Source: CALWOS01 sp963595735 (GTDB taxonomy: Bacteria > Bacillota > Clostridia > Oscillospirales > Oscillospiraceae). Taken from it: a stretch of 34,348 bases of DNA. Both the position numbers and the translations under genes were made by a program. Where the stretch lies: positions 1-34,348 of the forward strand of contig CAVBJJ010000020.1 in the NCBI GenBank assembly GCA_963595735.1, written 5' to 3'. The notes below the pieces were generated by a model. The model did no database searches. It had not been told where the DNA came from and saw nothing but the letters and a program-made list of their open reading frames with translations. Below are positions 8,302-15,909 of this stretch, one piece after another; position 1 is the stretch's first letter, and each line of letters starts with the position of its first letter.

Positions 8302-9051
8302 ATGGCAATTTTTATGACTGGCGATACACATGGTGATTTCAGCAGACTTCTCCCTGTAGCCTTTTATGAGCAAGCGCACTTGACAAAAGAAGATTACTTG
8401 GTCATTTGCGGCGATTTCGGTGGCATCTGGGATGGCAGTGATACCGAACAGCAATGGCTGGACCGGCTGGAAAAAAGTCCGATTACAACACTATTTGTGA
8501 GTGGGAACCATGAAAATTTTGACCTGCTCCGCAGCTACCCAATCATCCAGTGGCACGGCGGACTCGTGCAAGTGATTCGCCCCAGCGTCCTGCATCTGAT
8601 GCGGGGACAGGTTTATGAGATTTGCGGAAAGCGGATTTTTACGATGGGCGGCGCAAGCAGTCACGATGTCCAAGACGGTATTTTAGAGCCGGCCGATCCG
8701 GACTTTGAGCGAAAGCTCCGACAGCTTAATACTGCAGGGGCGCTGTTCCGTGTCAATCACCGCTCCTGGTGGAAAGAGGAACTGCCCAGCGAGGAAGAAT
8801 ACCAGACTGCAAGAGAAACGCTGGACAAAGCTGGTTGGGATGTAGACTACATCATCACGCACTGCTGTCCCAGCAGCATCCAGGATGCATTCAGCGGCGG
8901 ACAGTACCAGCGGGATGCTTTAACGGACTTTTTCGATGAAGTCCGAGAACGCTGCCAGTTCAAATACTGGTTCTTCGGCCACTACCACAATAACATAGTG
9001 GTGGAGAAGAAATTTGTGATGCTGTATGAGCAAATCATACGGCTGAAATGA
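8302..9051 (+). CDS. Metallophosphoesterase (calcineurin-like)
   Basis: A 249-residue cytosolic phosphoesterase with the full set of metal-binding motifs: GDTHGD (Asp8, His10), GDFGG (Asp38), GNHEN (Asn69, His70), a later His187 and GHYHNN (His227, His229). It should hydrolyse phosphomonoesters or phosphodiesters using two metal ions; the substrate cannot be predicted. It starts 20 bases after the last recombinase (GGAG at 8290-8293) and ends at a strong terminator, so it is probably the last gene of the recombinase transcript. It may act on nucleic acids or nucleotides for the element, or be cargo. Confidence 0.85.
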   Translation: MAIFMTGDTHGDFSRLLPVAFYEQAHLTKEDYLVICGDFGGIWDGSDTEQQWLDRLEKSPITTLFVSGNHENFDLLRSYPIIQWHGGLVQVIRPSVLHLMRGQVYEICGKRIFTMGGASSHDVQDGILEPADPDFERKLRQLNTAGALFRVNHRSWWKEELPSEEEYQTARETLDKAGWDVDYIITHCCPSSIQDAFSGGQYQRDALTDFFDEVRERCQFKYWFFGHYHNNIVVEKKFVMLYEQIIRLK

Positions 9052-9053
9052 TG

Positions 9054-9094
9054 AATGGAGGCGCACAGGGGATTAACCGGTGCGCCTCCATTTT
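9054..9094 (+). terminator. Rho-independent terminator after the metallophosphoesterase gene
   Basis: A perfect 13-bp stem joins 9054-9066 and 9080-9092, followed by a short T-run. It closes the recombinase-phosphoesterase operon. Confidence 0.85.
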
Positions 9095-9129
9095 AATCTA
9101 ACGCCCTCCTTCAAAATAATCATTCACAA

Positions 9130-9185
9130 TTCAAACAATTGAACTATTGACATTTTATGGTTCAAGTTATAAAATACATTTGAAC
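9130..9185 (+). promoter_or_regulatory. Promoter with operator-like repeats for the XRE gene
   Basis: A -35 box TTGACA (9147-9152) and a -10 box TAAAAT (9170-9175) are 17 bases apart. Half-sites TTCAA or TTGAA occur at 9130-9134, 9139-9143, 9161-9165 and 9180-9184, forming one tight inverted repeat upstream and one wider inverted repeat around the -10. This suggests autoregulation by the downstream HTH protein. Confidence 0.6.
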
Positions 9186-9204
9186 AATATGAAGGAGGGA
9201 TATC

Positions 9205-10143
9205 ATGTCTCGGCAATTTGATGAGTATATGGAGGATAAATTTGAATATCAGGGAGAACCCAAAACGCTGATTTATCCCACATCGTTCTCTGAACTGACA
9301 GAGGCCTTGGGGGTTAGAAATATGCTCCAATCCATAATCGATTTTGCTACACGCGATGAAGATACATCTGGCTATGAGGAAATGAAGGAACGGCAGAATG
9401 AGTACATCCAAGAGTATTTAAGCTCAATTGGCGATTTCGACAACAGCATTCTCGTTTCTAACATTACCCATCTTGCCAAGTCTAATGATATTCGATTGGG
9501 CGAATTGGAAAAGATGCTTGGCATTAGTACAGGCTATATTTCTCGCACGGCGAAAGAAAATACCAATAAGCGCCTCAGTATTGATGTGGTTTGGAAAGTA
9601 GCTCAATTTTTTAGTGTAAGCATAGATGATTTAGTTAGTCACGACCTTCGGCTTCCTTCTGAAACCACAGCTCTGCTTTGCCGGTTTATCGCAAAGTTAT
9701 CATCTCAGACGATGATGGATGAGATCGAATGGACTTGCGAAGGCGGATATATGTGCGAGAATAGTCCGCTGCTTCAGAGCATGACTTTATTGACAGAAGA
9801 AGATGATGGAACTGTTGTTTATCATCCGGAGCATATGAATCAAAGTTATCGGTGGACACTGTTTGAAGATGTATACTCATGTGATGCCATCAATGAAGGA
9901 GAGAAACTGGTTATTATTGCTTTTCAGACGGAAAAGATGAAGGAGCATCACTATTATGATTTCTTCTTCTGTACTCCCAATAAAAATGGTACCTATTCAT
10001 GGAGAAAAGCGTTCTATACCAACGATCCATTTTCATCACTTGAAGACCAAGCGGCAGCGCTTTACAACCAAATCACCAGAAAAATGGATGCGGTAAGACT
10101 TTCACCGGATATTCGTAGCATAGTGCAGGCATATCTCCAATGA
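9205..10143 (+). CDS. XRE-type HTH regulator with unknown C-terminal domain
   Basis: A 312-residue protein. Residues about 84-145 form a Cro/C1-type helix-turn-helix (LGELEKMLGISTGYISRTAKE followed by VVWKVAQFFSVSIDDL). The N-terminal 80 residues and the 160-residue C-terminal part are not recognised; the latter is rich in acidic and aromatic residues and has no membrane segment. AAGGAGGG at 9192-9199 supports the start. Base composition is visibly more AT-rich than the core genes after it, which suggests recent transfer. It has its own promoter with TTCAA/TTGAA repeats and may repress itself. Whether it belongs to the mobile element is unclear. Confidence 0.75.
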   Translation: MSRQFDEYMEDKFEYQGEPKTLIYPTSFSELTEALGVRNMLQSIIDFATRDEDTSGYEEMKERQNEYIQEYLSSIGDFDNSILVSNITHLAKSNDIRLGELEKMLGISTGYISRTAKENTNKRLSIDVVWKVAQFFSVSIDDLVSHDLRLPSETTALLCRFIAKLSSQTMMDEIEWTCEGGYMCENSPLLQSMTLLTEEDDGTVVYHPEHMNQSYRWTLFEDVYSCDAINEGEKLVIIAFQTEKMKEHHYYDFFFCTPNKNGTYSWRKAFYTNDPFSSLEDQAAALYNQITRKMDAVRLSPDIRSIVQAYLQ

Positions 10144-10194
10144 ACTGGTTGAGGTGAACGCGAAAAGGATGCATCTTTTCCGTAAACGCTCGAC

Positions 10195-10232
10195 ACGTCG
10201 GAGCAAAGTCCGCTTTGCTCCGACGTTCTTTT
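10195..10232 (+). terminator. Terminator hairpin 1 after the XRE gene
   Basis: A perfect 14-bp stem (10195-10208 with 10213-10226) has a TCCG loop and is followed by TCTTTT. Its inner arms recur exactly in the tRNA operon terminator at 22045-22070. Confidence 0.75.
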
Positions 10233-10358
10233 ATAAAAAAGAACGTCATCCGCCCGCTCCCTTGCTCCTCCTCTCAAAATCGCAAACGCATACGCTGGTT
10301 TGCGATTTTGGTAAACGGGGGATACGGAATGGGCGTATCTTTTCCGTAAACGCTCGGC

Positions 10359-10397
10359 AAAATCCGGAGTAAGCCGTAAGCTTGCTCCGGATTTTTA
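10359..10397 (+). terminator. Terminator hairpin 2 before nrdR
   Basis: A 16-bp stem with one G-U pair (10359-10374 with 10380-10395), loop CGTAA and a T-rich 3' side. It probably shields nrdR from read-through. Confidence 0.75.
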
Positions 10398-10454
10398 TAT
10401 TTATCTTGAGCTTACATTATAGGCAATATTTTTTCCGAAAATTGATTTCTCGTC

Positions 10455-10483
10455 TGGAAATCAACTGTATTGTGTGATATAAT
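10455..10483 (+). promoter_or_regulatory. nrdR promoter
   Basis: A consensus -10 TATAAT (10478-10483) is preceded by the extended TGA element. A weaker -35 TGGAAA (10455-10460) is 17 bases upstream. Confidence 0.6.
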
Positions 10484-10527
10484 ATCAAAAAATATGCCTA
10501 AACTTGGGGAAAGTGGGGGAGTACCAT

Positions 10528-11001
10528 ATGAAATGTCCGTTTTGTGGATTTTCCGACAGTAAAGTGATCGATTCCCGGCCCGCGGATGAGGGCGTTACCA
10601 TCCGCCGCCGCAGAGAATGCTTGGCCTGCCAGCGCCGATTCACGACTTATGAGATGATCGAGCGTCTGCCGCTGGTGGTGATCAAGCGCGATGGCAGCCG
10701 GCAGAGCTTCGACAAGGTCAAGCTGATCAACGGTATGGTTCGTGCCTGTGAAAAGCGCCCGGTCGCCATGGCTGATATTGAACATATCGCGGAGGAAGTG
10801 GAGCAGGAGCTGCAAAGTTCTCTGGAGCGGGAGACCACCACCACCGAAATCGGAGAAATGGTCATGCAGCGCCTGAAAGAGTTGGACGAGGTGTCTTATG
10901 TGCGCTTTGCCTCGGTGTATCGTTCGTTCAAGGACATTAACACCTTTATGGCCGAGCTGAGTAAGCTGCTGGGCGACAAAAAGGCGGAAAATGCCCAGTA
11001 G
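10528..11001 (+). CDS. nrdR: Transcriptional repressor NrdR
   Basis: A 157-residue regulator that represses ribonucleotide reductase genes in response to ATP/dATP levels. The N-terminal zinc ribbon has Cys3, Cys6, Cys31 and Cys34 (CPFCGFSDSKVIDSRP, then ECLACQRRFTTYE). An ATP-cone domain follows from about residue 47 (PLVVIKRDGSRQSFDKVKL). Length matches the family. The ATG at 10528 is chosen over an in-frame ATG at 10504 because the family starts with MKCPFC and a GGGGGAG ribosome binding site lies at 10515-10521. It is convergent with the DUF4363 gene, only 25 bases away. No ribonucleotide reductase gene is in the window. Confidence 0.96.
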   Translation: MKCPFCGFSDSKVIDSRPADEGVTIRRRRECLACQRRFTTYEMIERLPLVVIKRDGSRQSFDKVKLINGMVRACEKRPVAMADIEHIAEEVEQELQSSLERETTTTEIGEMVMQRLKELDEVSYVRFASVYRSFKDINTFMAELSKLLGDKKAENAQ

Positions 11002-11026
11002 TTCTCGTTTTTCTTAGGTTTTCCGG

Positions 11027-11395
11027 CTATAATATACTGCAAAAATTCACGCTTTCGATCATGTGAACACGGCGCAGCTCGTGCAAAAGCTGCTGGTATC
11101 CCGCCTCGGCCTCGCCGTCCGGGGAGTACAGCTGCTGCATCAGGTCAAAATAAGCGCTGTTGATCGCGTCAATGTCATTTTGCCGCAAAAAGATGTTGGT
11201 ATACAGCATTTCCGCATCCCAGCGGTTCAAGGATTTTTTCAGCAGCGCGATTGCCTCTGTCCGGTCTTCCGTTTGCTGTGAGGCGACAACGCCGTCTTGC
11301 ACTTCTTGAATGAAATTTTCCAGATGGCGCAGATGCCAGGCTGTTATGATCAGCAAGACCGCCAGAATGCTGACGGCGATATAGGTTTTCTTCAT
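11027..11395 (-). CDS. DUF4363 family protein
   Basis: A 122-residue protein with one N-terminal membrane segment or uncleaved signal (residues 4-21, IAVSILAVLLIITAW) and a helical external part. Proteins of the DUF4363 family commonly sit directly behind DUF421 genes in Firmicutes, as here; function is unknown. The start overlaps the stop of the DUF421 gene by four bases (ATGA), so the two are translationally coupled. It is convergent with nrdR. Confidence 0.75.
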   Translation of the reverse strand: MKKTYIAVSILAVLLIITAWHLRHLENFIQEVQDGVVASQQTEDRTEAIALLKKSLNRWDAEMLYTNIFLRQNDIDAINSAYFDLMQQLYSPDGEAEAGYQQLLHELRRVHMIESVNFCSIL

Positions 11396-12069
11396 ATGGC
11401 CTCCCGCATTGCAAAGTATACGCGTCCGGCGTGATCCAGTGTCAGGAGATAGACATCCCGGGAACTGGCGGCGCCGTGCTTTTTCAGTTCTTTTGTCAGC
11501 CAGTTCTGATCCCGTCCCATGATGCGCAGATTGTGGCTGAGCACGCGGCCGTCACTGATCAGGATCACCGGCAGTCCGGTTTCTTCCGTCGTGCAGCCCA
11601 TCTGCCCGGCGGTCGCGGGGCATTCCTCCGGAAAGGGAAGAATGCTCAGCTTTCCGTTGTTTTCCAGCACAGCGAATTGTATCTTGCTGAAGTCCGTGTA
11701 GCCTTGACTGCGCATCTCCGTGGCAAGCTCATCCAGGGTGAAGCGGTTTTTTCGCATGGCGTCCTGATTGATTTTTCCGTTGTCGATCAGCATACTGGGT
11801 ACGCCGAAAAACAGGCGGCGCAGCCGGATGTTTTTCATGCTGACGCCGGAGATCAGCAGCTCCAGGCAGAACAGGACGAAAATCGGCAGCAGTCCGTTGA
11901 GCAGGGGAATCCCGATGTCCTGCAAAGGGTTGGATGCCAGATCCGCAATCACGATCGAGACAATCAATTCGCTCAATTCCAGCTCGCCCAGCTGGCGTTT
12001 TCCCAAAAGGCGCATGGTCAGCAGGAGCGCGAAAAATAATATAAATGTACGAATCACAATAATAGCCAT
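11392..12069 (-). CDS. DUF421 (YetF-like) membrane protein
   Basis: A 225-residue protein with about three N-terminal membrane helices (residues 2-20, 31-47, 54-75) and a soluble C-terminal DUF421 domain. Family markers include MRLLGKRQLGELELSELIVSI near the N-terminus and the RSQGYTDFSKIQFAVLENNGKLS stretch. The family is linked in Bacillus to spore and membrane-associated functions, but its biochemical role is not settled. The start at 12069 (MAIIVIRTF) is preferred over an upstream ATG at 12102 because AAAGGTGG lies 8 bases before it. It is divergent from guaA, with only 47 bases between the starts. Confidence 0.8.
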   Translation of the reverse strand: MAIIVIRTFILFFALLLTMRLLGKRQLGELELSELIVSIVIADLASNPLQDIGIPLLNGLLPIFVLFCLELLISGVSMKNIRLRRLFFGVPSMLIDNGKINQDAMRKNRFTLDELATEMRSQGYTDFSKIQFAVLENNGKLSILPFPEECPATAGQMGCTTEETGLPVILISDGRVLSHNLRIMGRDQNWLTKELKKHGAASSRDVYLLTLDHAGRVYFAMREAI

Positions 12070-12116
12070 GGCGCAACCACCTTTCCCGGCTATTGTTCCC
12101 AAGGAGGAATGGTTTT

Positions 12117-13655
12117 ATGAATGAACTTGTTATTGTTTTGGACTTTGGCGGTCAGTATAACCAGCTGATCGCCAGACGCGTGCGCGAATGCGGCGTGTAT
12201 TGTGAGGTCAAGCCCTACACAACGCCCATCGAGGAGATCCGCAAGCTGCATCCCATCGGCATCATCTTCACCGGCGGCCCCAACAGTGTGTATGACCCGG
12301 CGTCGCCCCAGGTGGATCCTGCGGTGTTTCAGCTGGGCGTTCCCGTGCTGGGCATCTGCTATGGCTGCCAGCTGATCGCGCACAATCTGGGCGGAAAGGT
12401 GACCGCCGCCGCGGACGACACGGCGCGGGAGTACGGGAAGACAGTGACCTACTTCAACACGGAGTGCAAGCTGTTCCGCGGCCTGCCGGAGCAGGGGATC
12501 AGTTGGATGAGCCACGGCGACTACATGGAAAAGGTGCCCGATGGCTTCAGCCTGGTGGCGCATTCCGATGCCTGCCCCAATGTGGCGATTTGTGATGAAA
12601 GCCGGGGCTTTTACGGCGTGCAGTATCACCCGGAGGTCAATCATACGGAAAACGGAACCGCGATGATCCGCAACTTCCTGTATGAGATCTGCCATGCCAA
12701 GGGCGATTGGACCATGGGGGATTACAAGGAAACTGCCATCCGCCAGATTCGCGAAAAAGTTGGTGATGGCCGCGTGTTGCTGGCGCTGTCTGGCGGCGTG
12801 GATTCTTCCGTTGCGGCGGCGCTGGTGGCAGAGGCAGTCGGCAGTCAGCTGACCTGCGTGTTTGTGGATCACGGCCTGATGCGTTTGCACGAGGGCGATG
12901 AGGTGGAAGCCGCCTTTGACAAGTGGGACATCCACTTCGTCCGCGCCAATGCCGAGGAACTGTTTTTGGGAAAGCTGGCCGGGGTGTCCGACCCGGAGCG
13001 TAAGCGCAAGATCATCGGCGAAGAATTCATCCGCGTCTTTGAGAGCGAGGCAAAAAAAATCGGCCAGGTGGATTACCTGGTGCAGGGAACCATCTATCCC
13101 GATGTGATCGAGTCCGGTCTTGGCAATGCCGCCGTGATCAAGAGTCACCACAATGTGGGCGGGCTGCCGGACTATGTGGACTTTAAGGAGATCATCGAGC
13201 CGCTGCGGATGCTGTTTAAGGACGAGGTGCGTCAGCTGGGACGCGAGCTGGGGCTTCCGGAATATCTGGTCATGCGGCAGCCGTTCCCCGGCCCCGGACT
13301 GGCCATCCGCGTGATCGGTGATGTCACCAAGGAAAAGCTGGACACGCTGCGGCTGGCGGACTTCATCTTCCGGGATGAGATTGCAAAGGCCAAGCTGGAG
13401 GGCACGATGAATCAGTATTTTGCGGTGCTGACCAATATGCGCTCCGTTGGCGTACAGGGCGATGGCCGCACCTATGACTACACGCTGGCGCTCCGCTCTG
13501 TCACGACCTCGGACTTCATGACTGCGGATTGGACGCGGATTCCCTATGATATCCTGGATCGTATTTCCGTGCGGATCGTCAACGAAGTCCCGCACATTAA
13601 CCGCATCGTCTACGATATCACCTCCAAACCGCCCGCGACGATTGAGTGGGAATAA
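12117..13655 (+). CDS. guaA: GMP synthase (glutamine-hydrolysing)
   Basis: A 512-residue enzyme converting XMP to GMP with ATP and glutamine in purine synthesis. The class I glutamine amidotransferase domain has catalytic Cys81 (GICYGCQ), His171 and Glu173 (YHPEV). The ATP pyrophosphatase P-loop is SGGVDSS (225-231). The C-terminal dimerisation domain ends TSKPPATIEWE, as usual. AAGGAGGAAT at 12101-12110 supports the ATG at 12117 over one at 12093. The 3' end carries the GAGTGGGAATAA sequence (13644-13655) that many integrative elements use as a target; no second copy is seen nearby, so the site looks empty. Confidence 0.97.
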   Translation: MNELVIVLDFGGQYNQLIARRVRECGVYCEVKPYTTPIEEIRKLHPIGIIFTGGPNSVYDPASPQVDPAVFQLGVPVLGICYGCQLIAHNLGGKVTAAADDTAREYGKTVTYFNTECKLFRGLPEQGISWMSHGDYMEKVPDGFSLVAHSDACPNVAICDESRGFYGVQYHPEVNHTENGTAMIRNFLYEICHAKGDWTMGDYKETAIRQIREKVGDGRVLLALSGGVDSSVAAALVAEAVGSQLTCVFVDHGLMRLHEGDEVEAAFDKWDIHFVRANAEELFLGKLAGVSDPERKRKIIGEEFIRVFESEAKKIGQVDYLVQGTIYPDVIESGLGNAAVIKSHHNVGGLPDYVDFKEIIEPLRMLFKDEVRQLGRELGLPEYLVMRQPFPGPGLAIRVIGDVTKEKLDTLRLADFIFRDEIAKAKLEGTMNQYFAVLTNMRSVGVQGDGRTYDYTLALRSVTTSDFMTADWTRIPYDILDRISVRIVNEVPHINRIVYDITSKPPATIEWE

Positions 13656-13750
13656 TTTCGCAGGTTCAAAAAAAGCCCGTAAACACTGGACTTTTTAAGC
13701 CGCCCCTTGTGGCAACGATTTGGCAACAGAATTTCATGATTCACAAGAAA

Positions 13751-13790
13751 AGAGCTATCTGCTTTCAAATGAAGTCAGGTAGCTCTTTTT
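13751..13790. terminator. Bidirectional terminator between guaA and the histidine kinase gene
   Basis: An 11-bp stem with one G-U pair joins 13751-13761 and 13776-13786. T-runs follow on both strands, serving the two convergent genes. Confidence 0.85.
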
Positions 13791-13814
13791 GCATATCGCA
13801 GCAAAGTCCTCACA

Positions 13815-15035
13815 CTATGCCTTTTTGGGCAATTCTGCGATAAAAGTGTTCATGCCGTTTTGGCTTTCCGCCCAGATTTTTCCTTTGTGCTGCGCCACGA
13901 TGCTTTCCGCCACAGAAAGCCCCAGGCCAAAGCTGCCGTCCCGGCTCCTGGCTTTGTCCATGCGATAAAAGCGCTGGAAGATTTTTTTCAGGTCTTCCGG
14001 CGGGATCGCCGCGCCGGGATTGGAGACTTGCAGCCGGCATTTTGTCTGCCCACAGCTGCTGAGCTGTACGGTAGTTACGCCGCTGGGGGCGGAGTATTTT
14101 TGCGCGTTATCCAGCAGAATGTCTACCAGCTGCTGCAGCGCCTGCCCGTTGCCCTGCACGGTGATATCCGGTTCGATTTGACTTTCCAGCAGCAAGCCCT
14201 TGTCCACGAACACGCCCTCAAAGGAAATGGCGCTGTCCAGCACCAGCTTGCTGAGATCCACTGGCTGCATGGTTGGGGCAGATTGTTCGGTGTCGGATCG
14301 GGCAAGCTCCAGCATTTTTTCAACCAGCAGCTTCATTTGCTGCCCCATCAGCAGAATGCTCTGCGAAAAATTGTTTCGCTCAGCCGGGGTGTAGCCCTCG
14401 CTTTGGAGCAGCTCCGCATTGGTCAGGATCACGGTGAGCGGCGTTTTCAGTTCATGGGAGGCATCGGCGATGAACTGCTTTTGCCGCAGCCAGGCCGCCG
14501 CCACCGGCTTGACAGCCCAGCGGGACAAAAAGATACTGATGACAAGAAAGCCCAAAAAGCTCAGCACGGCGATCAGCAGGGAGGTCTTGACCAGGCTGGT
14601 CAGGGTGCGGGTCTCGCTGGACATATCCGCAAATACCAGCGTGGCGCCCATAGGCGTATCGGCGCGATAAAAGCGCAGCCCCCGTTCGTCCAGCACGCCG
14701 ACCTGCTGCTGCGTCGCATTTGCCTCTGCAACGAGCGTTTTCAAAAATGCCTCATCGGAAAGATCATAATACCCACCGCCTGTGGCGATCACCTCGCCCT
14801 CCTTGTTGAGCGCAATGGAAAAATAGGGTAATTTCAGTTCCGGCAATTGTTTGTTTGGAATATCGGGACGATCCAGCTCGATGGGGCGGGTCGCGATCCC
14901 CTGCATCATGTTAATGCTCTCGGTTTCCAGATTGTGCCGGGTAGAGTTATATACCAGCCCGAAAATGATGCAGAGCATAATAGAGACCATAGCCATGTTG
15001 ATCACAACGAACTTTACGCGCAGCTTTCGGATCAT
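13815..15035 (-). CDS. Sensor histidine kinase
   Basis: A 406-residue membrane kinase of a two-component system. Transmembrane helices at about residues 8-29 and 151-171 enclose an external sensor region of about 120 residues that I do not recognise. The H-box DASHELKTPL carries phospho-acceptor His194, the N-box is LLDNAQKYS (Asn310), and the G-box is FGLGLS (369-374). A HAMP domain is absent or very short, since the second helix runs within 20 residues to the H-box. Its start overlaps the response regulator stop in an ATGA. It probably senses an envelope or phosphate-related signal and controls the divergent VTC-DUF4956-CotH operon. Confidence 0.92.
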   Translation of the reverse strand: MIRKLRVKFVVINMAMVSIMLCIIFGLVYNSTRHNLETESINMMQGIATRPIELDRPDIPNKQLPELKLPYFSIALNKEGEVIATGGGYYDLSDEAFLKTLVAEANATQQQVGVLDERGLRFYRADTPMGATLVFADMSSETRTLTSLVKTSLLIAVLSFLGFLVISIFLSRWAVKPVAAAWLRQKQFIADASHELKTPLTVILTNAELLQSEGYTPAERNNFSQSILLMGQQMKLLVEKMLELARSDTEQSAPTMQPVDLSKLVLDSAISFEGVFVDKGLLLESQIEPDITVQGNGQALQQLVDILLDNAQKYSAPSGVTTVQLSSCGQTKCRLQVSNPGAAIPPEDLKKIFQRFYRMDKARSRDGSFGLGLSVAESIVAQHKGKIWAESQNGMNTFIAELPKKA

Positions 15036-15706
15036 GCCTCATCTGCCTCCACCAGATATCCCAGCCGCCGGACGGCCTCGATACGGATATTGGAACCAAT
15101 GTGCCGGAGCTTTTTGCGCAGAAGCCCCACATAAACCTCCACATGGTTTTCCACGGCGTTGGAGTTGAAGCCCCAAACCCGGCACAGAATCAGCTCCTTG
15201 GGGACGATCTGTCCCTGGGAAGACAGCAAAAAGCGCATCACATCAAACTCCTTTGCCGACAGCCGAACCCGGTTTTCACCGCAGCAGAGAGTGCAGGTGG
15301 AGAGGTCAAGGGCGGTATTGCCCAGTACCAGCTCATTTACCTGGGAGCCCTGCCGCCGCAGCAGCGCATTGATGCAGGCCAGCAGCTTTCGGCTGTCAAA
15401 GGGCTTGGTCAAATAATAATCCGCCCCGGCGTTCAGCCCCTCAATCTCGTCCTCCAGATCCGCTTTGGCTGTTAACATCAGGATGGGCGTGCCACAACGG
15501 TCGGCGCGAACCTTTCGCGCCACCTCGTAACCGTTCATGCCGGGCATCATCACATCCAGGATCAGCAAATCGTAAATTCCCGTCTCGGCATAGGCCGCGC
15601 CGTCCTCGCCATTATACACACATTCCACGGCAAAGCCCTTTCCCTGCAGAAGCGCCTTGAGGGAATCCGCCAAAAGCACCTCGTCTTCAATTACTAATAT
15701 TTTCAT
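15032..15706 (-). CDS. OmpR-family response regulator
   Basis: A 224-residue transcription factor. The receiver domain has the acidic pair Glu7-Asp8, phospho-acceptor Asp51 (LLILDVMMPG), Thr79 and Lys101 (LTKPF). The C-terminal half is a winged helix (LSAKEFDVMRFLL through NAVENHVEVYVGLLRKKL). The start at 15706 (MKILVIEDE) follows GGGAGG at 15716-15721; an upstream in-frame ATG at 15751 is rejected. Three TTCAG/TTCAA repeats at exact 11-base spacing lie just upstream of its -10 box, which suggests positive autoregulation, and similar repeats face the divergent operon. Confidence 0.94.
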   Translation of the reverse strand: MKILVIEDEVLLADSLKALLQGKGFAVECVYNGEDGAAYAETGIYDLLILDVMMPGMNGYEVARKVRADRCGTPILMLTAKADLEDEIEGLNAGADYYLTKPFDSRKLLACINALLRRQGSQVNELVLGNTALDLSTCTLCCGENRVRLSAKEFDVMRFLLSSQGQIVPKELILCRVWGFNSNAVENHVEVYVGLLRKKLRHIGSNIRIEAVRRLGYLVEADEA

Positions 15707-15737
15707 GGGGAAACCTCCCAATATTGGATTACTACTC

Positions 15738-15780
15738 ATTATAAAGTACAAAGTTGAAGATAAGCTGAATAAAACCTGAA
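15738..15780 (-). promoter_or_regulatory. Response-regulator promoter with three 11-base-spaced TTCAG boxes
   Basis: On the minus strand TTCAG (15780-15776), TTCAG (15769-15765) and TTCAA (15758-15754) recur every 11 bases, then 10 bases separate them from a consensus -10 TATAAT (15743-15738). No good -35 exists, as expected for an OmpR-type activated promoter. Confidence 0.6.
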
Positions 15781-15793
15781 GTTTTTCCTGTGT

Positions 15794-15865
15794 CTTACAT
15801 TCTTCTTACATTTACAAAACATTCATAAGTTTTTTCAGCCTTTCTTCAGTGCGGCGTGATACCGT
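15794..15865 (+). promoter_or_regulatory. Predicted regulator boxes and promoter of the VTC-DUF4956-CotH operon
   Basis: CTTACATT occurs at 15794-15801 and 15805-15812 (11-base spacing). TTCAG occurs at 15834-15838 and 15845-15849 (11-base spacing), preceded by TTCAT at 15822-15826. Ten bases after the last box, the same geometry as in the divergent promoter, lies a weak -10 TACCGT (15860-15865) with a TGA extension. The -10 is uncertain. Confidence 0.45.
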
Positions 15866-15909
15866 AGAGCGCGAGATCAGGAAACACCCAACAGGGAGGA
15901 GGTGCTCTT

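Larger units (their letters stand above)
1..9094 (+). mobile_element. 3' part of an integrated element with three serine recombinases
   Basis: All genes here run on the plus strand and are of types carried by integrative elements: ImmA/IrrE protease, zinc-ribbon protein, sigma-like regulator, DinG-like helicase, a 48-residue small protein and three recombinase-family proteins. Several are tightly packed or overlap. The left end lies outside the window because the first gene is already open at base 1. The right end is uncertain; I place it provisionally after the metallophosphoesterase terminator, but the XRE gene (to 10143) could also belong. Housekeeping nrdR at 10528 sets the outer limit. 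No attachment repeat can be identified because serine recombinases use very short crossover cores. Confidence 0.7.
10161..10397. repeat. Intergenic hairpin array with a 20-base direct repeat
   Basis: The 384-base gap before nrdR is filled by hairpins. Stems pair 10162-10168 with 10174-10180; 10195-10208 with 10213-10226; 10222-10232 with 10237-10247; 10275-10286 with 10299-10310; 10321-10326 with 10334-10339; and 10359-10374 with 10380-10395. An exact 20-base direct repeat lies at 10173-10192 and 10337-10356, each copy followed by a terminator-like hairpin with a related GGAGCAAAG or GGAGTAAGC arm. This looks like a duplicated module rather than a gene. Confidence 0.7.

Noticed and set aside
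12090..13595. 501-codon minus-strand open frame
   Set aside because: It is antisense to guaA, which has every expected motif; the translation is rich in His, Gln and Arg and matches no family.
13644..13655. guaA 3' end as an occupied integration site
   Set aside because: The usual target sequence is present, but no second copy or integrase gene follows, and the next genes are a normal two-component system.
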